Source: Herpetosiphonaceae bacterium (GTDB lineage Bacteria; Chloroflexota; Chloroflexia; Chloroflexales; Kallotenuaceae). Taken from it: a stretch of DNA of 59,555 nucleotides. The stretch's first letter is position 1; each line of letters opens with the position of its first letter. The notes under the pieces are model-generated. The model made no database searches. It saw nothing but the letters and a program-made list of their open reading frames with translations, and was not told where the DNA came from. Where the stretch lies: contig JACDGP010000017.1 in NCBI GenBank assembly GCA_013821605.1, positions 1-59,555 of the forward strand. Reading direction: 5' to 3'. Shown piece by piece: positions 29,007 through 38,323 of this stretch. Both the position numbers and the translations under genes were made by a program.

Positions 29007-30746
29007 ATGCAAGGGTTAGCACCGCTGTGGCCGTATTTACGACGTCAACGCGTCCCTTTAATCTGGGGCTTTATCGTGGCGGCGTTAGGGTCAATTGTCG
29101 GGACCGCTTCCCCCTACATCCTACAGCTTGCAGTTACCAGCTTGCAGCAACAAGGCGTTGTCGCTGGGCTCCTGCTTAAGTATTGTGCGTTAATTGTGCT
29201 GCTCGGCGTGGTCAATAGTGTGCTTAACTTCTTTATCCGCCAGCTCATCGGTACGATCTCATACACCGTTGAGAACGAGCTACGCAACGATTTGTTCCAG
29301 CAGTTCATGCGCCTTGACCAAAAATTCTACGGCGAGCATCATACCGGCGATCTCATGGCCCGCTCAACCAATGACCTCAGTGCCGTTCGCCAAATGCTTG
29401 GGCCTGGCTTAACTCAAACCTTCGGCTCCGGACTTCTGGTTGTCGTGGCAGCCTTCTGGATGTTCTCTATCGATCTCCGTCTTGCGCTACTGGCACTAAC
29501 GATGTTGCCGACGATCACGATCTCCTTCGTCATTATTGGTCGTCGTATGCGCGAGCGCTTCGGACATGTACAAACCCAATTCGGCCAAATTTCGACGCGT
29601 GCCCAGGAAAACTTTAGTGGCATTCGCACCATCAAGGCCTATGCTCAGGAACAGCAAGAGATCGAGTCCTTTCGTGAGGCGAACGAAGAATACCGCCGCC
29701 TGAATCTCAAATATGTTCTCCTTAACGGCCTGGTCTGGCCCCTCATGTCGTTGCTGATCGGTATCACGCTCGGCCTAATCTTGCTGGTTGGCGGTCAAGC
29801 GGTTGCCAGTGGTCGCATCACGCTCGGCCAATTCGTACAGTTTAACGCCTATGTTGGTCTACTGACCTGGCCGATGATCGCCCTCGGCTGGACGGTTTCG
29901 CTCTACCAGCAAGGGGTTGCATCCTTGCAACGCATTAAGGAGGTGCTGCATGCTGCTCCATCCATCAAATCCCCGCCACAGCCTAAGCTACCCGCTCACT
30001 GGCAGGGCGTTGTCGAAATGCGCAATGTCGGCGTGCGCTATGGCGACCGGTGGATTGTCCGCAATATCTCCTTTACCATCCCCGCCGGCCGCTCATTAGC
30101 CATTGTCGGCGCAACCGGAGCCGGCAAAACGACGCTAACCAACCTACTAGGCCGCGTTCGGGACCCAAGCGAAGGCGTGATTTGTATCGATGGCATTGAC
30201 ATCCGCGAGTTGCCGCTTGATGAACTGCGCCGCCGCATCGCCTACGTTGCCCAAGATACCTTTTTGTTCTCGGTTCCACTCCAAGAAAATATAACATTTG
30301 GTCGAGTAGACGCCGGTGAAGCTGACGTCGAGCGTGCACTGGAAACCTCGCAACTGGTTAACGACCTGCCGCAGTTCCCGCAAGGCCTGACAACCATGCT
30401 GGGTGAGCGCGGTGTAACACTCTCCGGTGGTCAGAAGCAGCGTACTGCGATTGCGCGTGCCGTACTGCGCGACCCGACGATCCTTATTCTAGACGACTCG
30501 ATGTCAAGTGTTGATACCCACACAGCTGCGGAAATTCTGCGGCACCTGCGTGACGTTATGCAAGGCCGCACCAGCATCATCATTGCGCAACGCATTGCCA
30601 CGGTCAAAGATGCCAACGAAATAATTGTGCTCCAGAATGGGCAGATAGCCGAACGTGGCACCCACACCCAGTTGATCAGGCAGAACGGACCGTATGCGGC
30701 TATGTATCGTCGTGAACTGCTACAATCCGAGATGGAAGTCGAGTAA
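29007..30746 (+). CDS. ABC exporter subunit with degenerate ATP site (heterodimer partner A)
   Basis: A 579-residue half-transporter: six membrane helices (about residues 15-300), then an ATPase domain. The ATG at 29007 behind AGAGG is chosen; upstream ATGs lack a site. The ATPase has GATGAGKTT, LSGGQKQR and ILILDDSMSSVD. The aspartate after the Walker B replaces the catalytic glutamate, as in TM287-type subunits of heterodimeric exporters. The next gene, 43 bases on, encodes the partner with an intact glutamate. Together they would export lipids, peptides or drugs. Confidence 0.9.
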   Translation: MQGLAPLWPYLRRQRVPLIWGFIVAALGSIVGTASPYILQLAVTSLQQQGVVAGLLLKYCALIVLLGVVNSVLNFFIRQLIGTISYTVENELRNDLFQQFMRLDQKFYGEHHTGDLMARSTNDLSAVRQMLGPGLTQTFGSGLLVVVAAFWMFSIDLRLALLALTMLPTITISFVIIGRRMRERFGHVQTQFGQISTRAQENFSGIRTIKAYAQEQQEIESFREANEEYRRLNLKYVLLNGLVWPLMSLLIGITLGLILLVGGQAVASGRITLGQFVQFNAYVGLLTWPMIALGWTVSLYQQGVASLQRIKEVLHAAPSIKSPPQPKLPAHWQGVVEMRNVGVRYGDRWIVRNISFTIPAGRSLAIVGATGAGKTTLTNLLGRVRDPSEGVICIDGIDIRELPLDELRRRIAYVAQDTFLFSVPLQENITFGRVDAGEADVERALETSQLVNDLPQFPQGLTTMLGERGVTLSGGQKQRTAIARAVLRDPTILILDDSMSSVDTHTAAEILRHLRDVMQGRTSIIIAQRIATVKDANEIIVLQNGQIAERGTHTQLIRQNGPYAAMYRRELLQSEMEVE

Positions 30747-30789
30747 GGCGGCATAAGAAGCGTAATTCTTATCCCGCATCAGAGGTTTT

Positions 30790-32583
30790 ATGGCTGGCTT
30801 TGACGATGATGAATTGCTTGGTAAGGCCTATGACGCGCATCTTATGCGCCGGTTGTTCGGCTTTATCAAACCGTACCAGGGTCAGGTCGTTGTTGCCCTG
30901 GTGCTGCTGTTAGGGGCCGCGCTGGTCGATCTCGCTCCACCATTGTTGATTGCCCGCGCGATCGACGGTCCCATTGCAGCTCGTAATGTGCCGGGCATCC
31001 TGCCGATCTTTGCATTATTCATCGTCGTGCTGATCATGAGCTTTGTCTTGCGCTATGGTCAGGTCTACTTAATGCAGCGCATCGGCCAGCGCGTCATGGT
31101 CGATTTGCGCATGGCACTGTTCAGCCATATCCAGCGCATGAGCTTGTCGTTCTTCGACCGCAACCCGGTGGGCCGCTTGATCACCCGCATCACCAATGAC
31201 GTCGACGCCTTGAACGAGTTCTTGACCCAAGGCTTTGTGCTGATCCTCGGTGACTTCGTGACCCTAATCGGCATCATCGTCATCATGTTTATTAAAAACT
31301 GGCGTCTCGCACTGCTCAGCGTCGCCGTCTTACCATTTGTCGTCATCACATCGGCGGTCTTCCAACGTGTCATGCGCCAAACCTACCGCATCATCCGACA
31401 ACGGCTCGCTCGCATCAATGCCTACCTCAACGAGCAACTGACCGGCGTCCTCGTGGTCCAACTGTTTAACCGTGAACCCGTCAGTAAAGCGCACTTTGAG
31501 GAGATGAGCGAGTCATATCGCTCAGCGAATATGCGGTCGCTCTTCGCTTTCGCTCTGTTCTTCCCCACGATCGGCTTTTTGCTCGCCGTGGGAACCGCGC
31601 TCTTGCTCTATTGGGGTGGTCGTGGCGTCTTGGCCGGCTGGACAACGCTCGGCATTCTGGTCGCCTTTCTGCAATACCTTGAGCGTTCGTTCCAACCGAT
31701 TCGCAACCTAGCCGAGCGCTACAACATCTTGCAGTCGGCCATGGCCGCCTCCGAGCGCACCTTCTGGGTGCTCGACACCCCCGAAGATGTCCACGACCTG
31801 TCGCAACCCGCCAAGCTGCCCTCGCATGTACAGGGCGAGGTCGTTTTTGACCATGTTGTCTTTGGCTATAACCCCGATGAGCTTGTACTGCGTGATGTTT
31901 CCTTTACGATCCCGGCCGGCCAGGCTGTCGCCGTCGTCGGTGCTACTGGCGCCGGTAAAACGTCCTTGATCTCATTGCTGGCGCGCTTTTATGACATTCA
32001 GGGCGGCCACATCACGCTTGATGGTATTGATATCAGCACCGTTGCCCAAAGTGATCTGCGGCGCCACGTCGCAGCCGTGCCCCAGGATCCGGTCTGTTTT
32101 TCAGGCACGATCGCCTCCAATATCCGGCTGCACGAGCCTAATATTACCGATGCCGAAATCCGCCGCGCTGCCGAGATTGCTAACGCTGCGCCCTTCATTG
32201 AGCGGCTGCCGGGGCAATATGAGTACGAGGTGCGTGAGCGTGGCTCCAACCTATCCGTTGGTCAGCGCCAACTCATCGCCTTTGCCCGTGCGATTGCCTT
32301 CAATCCCGATGTCTTGCTGGTCTTAGACGAGGCGACATCCAGCGTGGATACCGAGACCGAGGCCATGATTCAAACGGCACTGGAACGACTAATCCATGGC
32401 CGCACCAGCATTGTGATCGCCCACCGCCTGTCAACGATCCGCCACGTTGATCGCATTATTGTGTTAGACAAAGGCAAGGTCGTTGAAGATGGGACCCACG
32501 AGGAACTGTTGGCTCGGCACGGCTTCTATCACCGGCTCTACCAGATGCAGTATGTTGGACAACAACGCTCGCTGGTTGACTAG
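30790..32583 (+). CDS. ABC exporter subunit with intact ATP site (heterodimer partner B)
   Basis: A 597-residue half-transporter with six N-terminal membrane helices (about residues 30-315) and an ATPase domain. GATGAGKTS and VLLVLDEATSSVD show a complete Walker A and catalytic glutamate. The signature reads LSVGQRQL instead of LSGGQ. In a heterodimer this weak signature faces the Asp-containing site of the partner, so both changes fall in the same, degenerate site; the other site is canonical. A gamma-glutamyltransferase gene follows 14 bases later, apparently in the same operon. Confidence 0.92.
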   Translation: MAGFDDDELLGKAYDAHLMRRLFGFIKPYQGQVVVALVLLLGAALVDLAPPLLIARAIDGPIAARNVPGILPIFALFIVVLIMSFVLRYGQVYLMQRIGQRVMVDLRMALFSHIQRMSLSFFDRNPVGRLITRITNDVDALNEFLTQGFVLILGDFVTLIGIIVIMFIKNWRLALLSVAVLPFVVITSAVFQRVMRQTYRIIRQRLARINAYLNEQLTGVLVVQLFNREPVSKAHFEEMSESYRSANMRSLFAFALFFPTIGFLLAVGTALLLYWGGRGVLAGWTTLGILVAFLQYLERSFQPIRNLAERYNILQSAMAASERTFWVLDTPEDVHDLSQPAKLPSHVQGEVVFDHVVFGYNPDELVLRDVSFTIPAGQAVAVVGATGAGKTSLISLLARFYDIQGGHITLDGIDISTVAQSDLRRHVAAVPQDPVCFSGTIASNIRLHEPNITDAEIRRAAEIANAAPFIERLPGQYEYEVRERGSNLSVGQRQLIAFARAIAFNPDVLLVLDEATSSVDTETEAMIQTALERLIHGRTSIVIAHRLSTIRHVDRIIVLDKGKVVEDGTHEELLARHGFYHRLYQMQYVGQQRSLVD

Positions 32584-32597
32584 CGAAAGGCTGCGCT

Positions 32598-34211
32598 ATG
32601 CTCTCGCTGGATCTGCTCTATAACCCGTATCACGGCCAACGGAGTCCTTTGGTGGCACGGCAGGGCGTCGTTGCCACCAGCCAGCCTCTGGCTGCTCAAG
32701 CGGGCTTGTCAATGCTACAACGCGGTGGTAATGCCGTTGACGCAGCCGTAGCCACGGCAATTGCCCTGACCGTCGTTGAGCCGACCTCGAACGGCATTGG
32801 TGGCGACGCCTTTGCGCTCGTATGGGACGGGGACCAACTGCATGGGCTCAATGGCTCGGGTCGAGCGCCGCAAGGCCTCACCCGTGCTGCCGTTGAGCAC
32901 GCCGGTCATACGGCTCTCCCGTCGCGCGGCTGGCTCCCTGTGACCGTACCTGGCACCCCGCAGACCTGGCAAGATCTCCACAGCCGCTGGGGGCGTCTGC
33001 CGTGGGCTACACTCTTCGAGCCTGCCATCACCTACGCCGAGCAAGGCTATGCACTCAGCCCGGTGCTAGCCTGGAATTGGCATGTCGCGACCGAGGTTTA
33101 CCGTTCCTTCTCTGAGCCCTGCTTTCGCGGCTGGATGCCGACCTTTGCCCCGACCGGTGACGCGCCCCAAGCCGGCGGACTCTGGCGTTCACCCGATCAT
33201 GCTCGCACCTTGCGCACGCTTGCGGAAGAAGGCAGTACGGCGTTCTACACCGGCAAGCTTGCCCAGGAGATTGTAGCCTTTGCCCAAGAAACGGGCGGCC
33301 TAATCACCGCTGCCGATCTCGCTCAACACACGAGTACCCGGGTCGATCCGATCAATGTCAACTATTGCGGCTACGATGTTTGGGAAATTCCACCAAACGG
33401 TCAGGGCCTCACAGCGCTGATAGCTCTGAATCTTTTGGATGGCCTTGATCTTCAGCGCTTGCCCCGTGACTCCGTCGAGTCCTACCATCTCCAGATCGAG
33501 GCTATGAAGCTGGCCTTCGTCGATGCCCAACGCTACATTGCCGACCCCGAGCATGTCTCGGTACCGGTCGCAGGCTTGTTGAGCCTGCGTTATGCCGAAG
33601 AACGACGTGCCTTAATCAGCGATAAGGCGCGGCTACCGGAGGCAGGGAGTCCCCCTGAAGGCGGGACAGTGTATCTCTGTGCTGCTGACCGTGATGGCAT
33701 GATGGTCAGCATGATCCAGTCGAACTACCAGGGCTTTGGCTCGGGGATTGTCGTCCCCGGTACTGGCATCGCGCTCCACAACCGCGGCCTCGGCTTCTCC
33801 ATGGAGCCCGGCCACGCCAACGAGCTGCAACCAGGCAAGCGGCCCTATCACACGATTATTCCCAGCTTTTTGACAAAAGATAATCAGGCCATCGGCCCAT
33901 TCGGTGTGATGGGTGGCTTCATGCAACCGCAGGGCCACGTCCAGATGGTCGTCAACACCGTCACCTACGGCCTCAATCCGCAGGCCAGCCTTGATGCGCC
34001 GCGCTGGCAATGGCTCCAAGCTCTGGCGATCGAGATCGAGCAGACCGCCGCCCCTTCCCTAGCTCAAGGCCTGTTGCGCCGGGGCCATCATGTGATCATT
34101 CCCCCGACCGGTGGTAGCTTCGGCCGTGGCCAAATCATCTGGCGCATGCCCAACGGCACCTATGTCGCCGGCAGTGATGGCCGGACCGATGGTTGCGCCG
34201 TCGGCTGGTAA
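32598..34211 (+). CDS. ggt: Gamma-glutamyltransferase (Ntn hydrolase)
   Basis: A 537-residue GGT-family protein that cleaves or transfers gamma-glutamyl groups. The N-terminal region GGNAVDAAVATAIALTVVEP and the segment LNGSGRAPQ are family landmarks. The autoprocessing site with the new N-terminal threonine is in EGGTVYLCAADRDG (about residue 356). SGIVVPGTGIALHNRG and PGKRPYHTIIPS follow in the small subunit. No signal peptide is apparent, unlike many secreted GGTs, so it may be cytoplasmic. It is last in the ABC exporter operon; transport of a gamma-glutamyl compound is possible but unproven. Confidence 0.88.
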   Translation: MLSLDLLYNPYHGQRSPLVARQGVVATSQPLAAQAGLSMLQRGGNAVDAAVATAIALTVVEPTSNGIGGDAFALVWDGDQLHGLNGSGRAPQGLTRAAVEHAGHTALPSRGWLPVTVPGTPQTWQDLHSRWGRLPWATLFEPAITYAEQGYALSPVLAWNWHVATEVYRSFSEPCFRGWMPTFAPTGDAPQAGGLWRSPDHARTLRTLAEEGSTAFYTGKLAQEIVAFAQETGGLITAADLAQHTSTRVDPINVNYCGYDVWEIPPNGQGLTALIALNLLDGLDLQRLPRDSVESYHLQIEAMKLAFVDAQRYIADPEHVSVPVAGLLSLRYAEERRALISDKARLPEAGSPPEGGTVYLCAADRDGMMVSMIQSNYQGFGSGIVVPGTGIALHNRGLGFSMEPGHANELQPGKRPYHTIIPSFLTKDNQAIGPFGVMGGFMQPQGHVQMVVNTVTYGLNPQASLDAPRWQWLQALAIEIEQTAAPSLAQGLLRRGHHVIIPPTGGSFGRGQIIWRMPNGTYVAGSDGRTDGCAVGW

Positions 34212-34223
34212 TAGCCACCAAGA

Positions 34224-34259
34224 AGCCGTCACTGTTGCACGTAGCAGTAAGTGACGGCT
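34224..34259. terminator. Hairpin between ggt and the secreted FxLYD gene
   Basis: AGCCGTCAC at 34224-34232 pairs perfectly with GTGACGGCT at 34251-34259. No T-run follows. It lies between convergent genes and probably acts as a terminator or stabilising 3' hairpin. Confidence 0.5.
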
Positions 34260-34335
34260 CCTTGTCAGAGCAGTTTATTCCCCCATACATCCCTTAGCAT
34301 GGATGCTGCTGAGGAAGTGAGCGCGGATTGCAGTG

Positions 34336-35160
34336 TTAGGGTGCGAGCTGTGCCTCTGTCTGCACTTCGTAACGTGTTGCACCATTCCACGGCTCGATCG
34401 CAATCTCGAATGGCGATGTCTGACCTGGTGTTAAGGTAGCAATGGTTGAGAACGCAAGGCCCGCTTGCACAACACGTCCACTTGCATCATACAGAGTTGC
34501 CACGAGTCTCACAAATTGCACGGTGCTGCTGCAGTCATTACGTACCTGTCCGTCGATAAGGCGGGCATCATCAAAACCGGCCGAGCGGTCGCTGACCGAC
34601 AACACGGTAGTGCAGGAGATCGGTTGGAGGCTCGTTGTGGTCCACTGTGTCTGCAAAGTGTAATGGTCAAATCCGGCAGGTGGACTCGAAATGAGTATAC
34701 TAAAAGGTGCGCGCTGCCCCGGTGTAAGGATGTCGAGGTCTGCATAATTAAGGCTGGAACCAATAGAGCCTCCACTCGAGTTATACAGCGATGCGACGAT
34801 CTTAACAAACTCCACGTTTGAGCTGGTGTTGTTCTCTACCTCCCCCACGATCGATCGACTGCCATTCGCGACATATGTGCTTGAGCTTAAAACCGGAACA
34901 TCACCCGAAACATTCGTTGGCGTTGGTGTCATGGTAGGGGTCGCAGAGGTGCTAGCAGTAGGCGTTGGCGCGGGTGTATTGGTAGGAACCGGTGTGTTCG
35001 TTGGAGTCGGGGTGGCGGCCGGCAAGCCATCCTTCCGAATCAAGGGCAGATAGACCACTGGGGGGAGGGACGGAGTTTCGCTCGCGGCCTTGACGGGAAA
35101 TAGAGTCAAGACGAGGCATAGCAGAAGGACGGATGAAAAGAAGATGAGAACCCGACGCAT
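34336..35160 (-). CDS. Secreted protein with two FxLYD domains and a Pro/Thr linker
   Basis: A 274-residue exported protein. Residues 1-25 form a signal peptide (RR, then a long hydrophobic stretch ending near VKAAS). VYLPLIRK at about residues 35-42 is a motif seen near the mature N-terminus of many Chloroflexota surface proteins. A PT-rich linker (TPTNTPVPTNTPAPTPT) leads to two repeats of an FxLYD-like domain; FVKIVASLYNSSG and FVRLVATLYDASG mark the repeats, each followed by LTPGQ. The function is unknown; cell-surface binding is likely. Confidence 0.75.
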   Translation of the reverse strand: MRRVLIFFSSVLLLCLVLTLFPVKAASETPSLPPVVYLPLIRKDGLPAATPTPTNTPVPTNTPAPTPTASTSATPTMTPTPTNVSGDVPVLSSSTYVANGSRSIVGEVENNTSSNVEFVKIVASLYNSSGGSIGSSLNYADLDILTPGQRAPFSILISSPPAGFDHYTLQTQWTTTSLQPISCTTVLSVSDRSAGFDDARLIDGQVRNDCSSTVQFVRLVATLYDASGRVVQAGLAFSTIATLTPGQTSPFEIAIEPWNGATRYEVQTEAQLAP

Positions 35161-35284
35161 AGTGTTTCACTCCTTCATAAGCATCATGAGTATAGGTGCA
35201 TCGTCAAATGCATTTCGGTCTCGAGCCATGTCTGTTACATGATAGAGCCCCATGAGAGTAAGGGAAAAGAACATTGTGCTTGCT

Positions 35285-36094
35285 TCAAGCGAGAGCTTTG
35301 CCGATAAAGGCAAGCATTGCGCTGTTGAATTGCTCGGGTCTCTGCAGCGGCGCGAAATGACTCACACCATGGAGCATGACGAATTCTGCATGGGGAATGC
35401 TACGCGCGAGATATTCGGCGTGTTCGCGCCTGATAAATTCATCATGCTCGCTCTGGACGATCACGACTGGCACGCTGATCTGCGCTAAATCGTGCGCCGA
35501 ATAATTAGGTTGCGTTCGCTGCATCAGGCTGACGGCTTCGGAAAACTCGTCGAATTGATCCGGCGTGGCCGATAGCTGCGCGTAGTCCTTCCTGTGGCGG
35601 CTTATACATCGTCTGAGAATCGGAGTGAATTCCGTAATTTCCTTTGTGCCGCTCGGATCCATATTGCACGCAAAGTAAAACACGCCTGCCACCCGTGCAG
35701 GAGCTTCCGAAGCAAGAACCAATGCCGTGCATGCGCCATCACTCCAGCCTACCAGACCCGCTTTTTCAAGGTGCAATGCATCCATCACCGCGGAAACATC
35801 CGCTGCCATCAGCTCATACGTATACGGTCGCTCGTTGCGGGTACTACGACCGTGACCACGGCTATCGATAACTACAGCACGGTAGCCGTTCTTGACCAGC
35901 GCCGGAACTTGATACCCCCAATTGCCACTATGGCCGAGGCCGCCATGCAACAGGATTACGGGCGCGCCGGACCCGTACGTCGCGTACCAGAGCCGAGCAC
36001 CGTCGTGTTCGATGTAGCCTTGATCAGGTGTGACCGGCAATGGCGCGGCACCTTCAGCTTCAAACCTGCTGAGATCGTCGTCGTACGTTTCCAC
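35285..36094 (-). CDS. Alpha/beta hydrolase
   Basis: A 269-residue alpha/beta-fold hydrolase. The oxyanion loop is LLHGGLGHSGNW, the nucleophile serine sits in VGWSDGACTAL, and the catalytic histidine is in HGVSHFAPLQRPEQF. The acid D is in VQSEHDEF. Related proteins are often annotated as 3-oxoadipate enol-lactonase-like, but the substrate cannot be read here. It is divergent from the beta-hydroxyacid dehydrogenase gene with a 209-bp intergenic region carrying an inverted repeat. Confidence 0.82.
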   Translation of the reverse strand: METYDDDLSRFEAEGAAPLPVTPDQGYIEHDGARLWYATYGSGAPVILLHGGLGHSGNWGYQVPALVKNGYRAVVIDSRGHGRSTRNERPYTYELMAADVSAVMDALHLEKAGLVGWSDGACTALVLASEAPARVAGVFYFACNMDPSGTKEITEFTPILRRCISRHRKDYAQLSATPDQFDEFSEAVSLMQRTQPNYSAHDLAQISVPVVIVQSEHDEFIRREHAEYLARSIPHAEFVMLHGVSHFAPLQRPEQFNSAMLAFIGKALA

Positions 36095-36212
36095 GTTACT
36101 CTCCTTGGATAGTAACGCTTAGCAAACCATGTCTTCTATCACAGTCAAAGAATAACTCTTTAGATGATGCATTCTACTGAAAGCGTGTGACAACTACAGC
36201 CACGTCCCGTCC

Positions 36213-36249
36213 TTGGTGAGCGCAGAACGCTGAGCAGCGCGCTCACCAA
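36213..36249. promoter_or_regulatory. Perfect 11-bp inverted repeat in a divergent intergenic region
   Basis: TTGGTGAGCGC at 36213-36223 is mirrored exactly by GCGCTCACCAA at 36239-36249 with 15 bases between. It lies between the divergent alpha/beta hydrolase and dehydrogenase genes, 54 bases before the latter's start. It could be an operator for a dimeric regulator of both genes or an RNA hairpin. Confidence 0.5.
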
Positions 36250-36303
36250 AACATGCTAAACTGCGCTGTGTAACCTGTTTTGCCATCTCCGGGGAGAAGC
36301 TGA

Positions 36304-37224
36304 ATGCCAAACGAAGCACTACGCGTGGGTCTGGTAGGCGTCGGAGCGATGGGTGAGCCGATGGGCCAAATGTTACTGCAGCGTGGTTTCGCGCTCACAA
36401 CTACGGCTCACCACAACCATGGCCCCATTGAGCGGTTGCAAGCCGCCGGTGCCACTGTAGTCGCGTCGCCCAAAGAAGTGGCGGCTGCCTCAGATATCGT
36501 AGTGATTTGTGTGCCGGACGCGCCACAAGTCGAGGCTGTCACCTTAGCTCCAAATGGCATTGTAGCTGGCGGACAGCCCGGTCTCGTCGTGATCGACATG
36601 AGCACAATTGCTCCTACGGCGACCCTGCGCATCGCTGCCGCACTCAAGGAACACGGCATCGAGATGCTCGACGCGCCCATGAGTGGTGGTCCCGCGCGGG
36701 CCGCAACCGGCGACCTGACGATCATGGTCGGCGGTCCCGAAGAGCTCGTCGAACGCTGCCGCCCCGTGCTTGCTGCGATGGGCTCCAAGGTGATGCATGT
36801 CGGTCCGCTTGGCCAAGGCGAGGTCGTCAAGCTCGTCAACAACACGATCCTCGGTGTGCTCATGACGGTACTGGGCGAAGCCTTAACTATGGGTGTCAAG
36901 GCCGGTGCCAACGTCCATACCATGCGCGAGGTGATCATGAACTCGGCCGGAGCGAATTATCTGCTAGATAAATGGATTGTGCCAACGGTCCTAGAGGACC
37001 AGTATAGCGGCGGCTTCGCGACCGAGCTTATGCACAAAGACCTAGGTGCCGCCTTGCAGACGGCGCGCGACCTTGGTGTCGCCATGCCGACAGCCGCCTT
37101 GGTCCAACAGTTCTACCGCATGATCATGAGTGAGCATGCTCGCGACGACTATAGTGCGGTCACCTTGCTCAACCAGGAAGCCGCCAACATCTCGATTGCA
37201 ACCGGGCAGCCCCGTAAATCCTAG
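36304..37224 (+). CDS. Beta-hydroxyacid dehydrogenase (3-hydroxyisobutyrate/tartronate-semialdehyde type)
   Basis: A 306-residue NAD(P)-dependent dehydrogenase with GGGGAGAAG upstream of the ATG. The Rossmann motif VGLVGVGAMGEPM is at residues 8-20. The substrate-binding signature DAPMSGGPARAATGDLTIMV and the catalytic lysine in GEVVKLVNNTILG are intact. It could reduce tartronate semialdehyde or oxidise 3-hydroxyisobutyrate; sequence alone does not decide. The glycoside-hydrolase-like gene begins ten bases after its stop. Confidence 0.88.
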   Translation: MPNEALRVGLVGVGAMGEPMGQMLLQRGFALTTTAHHNHGPIERLQAAGATVVASPKEVAAASDIVVICVPDAPQVEAVTLAPNGIVAGGQPGLVVIDMSTIAPTATLRIAAALKEHGIEMLDAPMSGGPARAATGDLTIMVGGPEELVERCRPVLAAMGSKVMHVGPLGQGEVVKLVNNTILGVLMTVLGEALTMGVKAGANVHTMREVIMNSAGANYLLDKWIVPTVLEDQYSGGFATELMHKDLGAALQTARDLGVAMPTAALVQQFYRMIMSEHARDDYSAVTLLNQEAANISIATGQPRKS

Positions 37225-37234
37225 CCCCTTTGCT

Positions 37235-38314
37235 ATGTACAAACTCATGCTCATACTCATGGTGGGGTTGGCAGTCGTGACGATGGCGCTCCAATATATG
37301 ATCCCGCGCACCCTACCACCACTTCATCTTCCACCACCACAAACCGTTCATACCCGTAATCCGAAAGTCGGCGTCCACCTGCGTCTGACCGGGGTAGACG
37401 ATGAAGCGCAAATCGACGCTCAACTCACATCTGTCCGTGAGATGGGCGGCCATTTCGTCGTCGATCTGTTTCCGTGGGCTTACGTCCAACCCCTGGGTCC
37501 CGCGCAGTTCGACTGGCGCGGGGCCGACCTCTTGATCGCCCACGCTCATCAGCAAGGCCTCGAAATCGTCGCGCGGTTGGATATTGTGCCCGCCTGGGCC
37601 CGCCCTCCCAAGACCAGTGACCGCTATCTTGAACCCGCCCACTACCTTGACTACGCGCGCTATGCCGCCGCCTTTGCTGACCGCTATCATAAGGAAGTTC
37701 GCTATATCCAACTATGGAACGAGCCTAATCTCAACCTCGAATGGGGTCTCCGCGACCCCGACCCCCTCGCCTATGCCGCGCTGCTCAGAACAACGACCCC
37801 GCTTATTAAAGCTGCCAACCCCGACGCCTTGGTCATCGCCGGTAGTTTCTCGCCCGGCCAAGCCGTGCCCGGCATCCGCATGGACGATCTCGCCTACCTG
37901 CGCGCAATGATCCAAGCCGGCGCGCCCTTCGATATTCTTGGCATCCACGCCTATGGTGCCCGCGCTCCCGCCGACGAGCCCCCACATCCCGACCGCGTCA
38001 ATTTCCGCCGCGTCGAGGTCTACCGTGACACGCTTCGCGAGTTGGCGCAGCCTCACCCGTTGATCGTGACCGAAGGCGGCTGGAATGATCACCCGCGTTG
38101 GAGCGGCGCAGTTACGCCCACACAGCGTGTCCAGTGGACGGTAGACGCCTACCGTATGAGCGAACAATGGCCCGATGTCATCGCTGTCTGCTTATGGGAA
38201 TGGCAACTCCCCACCACTCACTCCTATCAGGACAACTGGACCTTCCTCACCTCGGACGGAACGCCCAAAGCCATTTATTACGCCGTCCAGCAATACACCC
38301 AAAAGGAGCCCTAG
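37235..38314 (+). CDS. Membrane-anchored glycoside hydrolase-like protein (GH39/cellulase-like)
   Basis: A 359-residue protein with an uncleaved N-terminal anchor (residues 1-22) and a TIM-barrel domain. The acid/base glutamate is in IQLWNEPNLNLEWG and the nucleophile glutamate in LIVTEGGWNDH, as expected for clan GH-A retaining enzymes. FDWRGADLLIAHAHQQGLEI and ILGIHAYGA are typical of GH39- or GH5-related proteins. The target polysaccharide is unknown. It starts ten bases after the dehydrogenase and converges on a membrane glycosyltransferase gene nine bases away. Confidence 0.72.
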   Translation: MYKLMLILMVGLAVVTMALQYMIPRTLPPLHLPPPQTVHTRNPKVGVHLRLTGVDDEAQIDAQLTSVREMGGHFVVDLFPWAYVQPLGPAQFDWRGADLLIAHAHQQGLEIVARLDIVPAWARPPKTSDRYLEPAHYLDYARYAAAFADRYHKEVRYIQLWNEPNLNLEWGLRDPDPLAYAALLRTTTPLIKAANPDALVIAGSFSPGQAVPGIRMDDLAYLRAMIQAGAPFDILGIHAYGARAPADEPPHPDRVNFRRVEVYRDTLRELAQPHPLIVTEGGWNDHPRWSGAVTPTQRVQWTVDAYRMSEQWPDVIAVCLWEWQLPTTHSYQDNWTFLTSDGTPKAIYYAVQQYTQKEP

Positions 38315-38323
38315 CCGCTGCCG

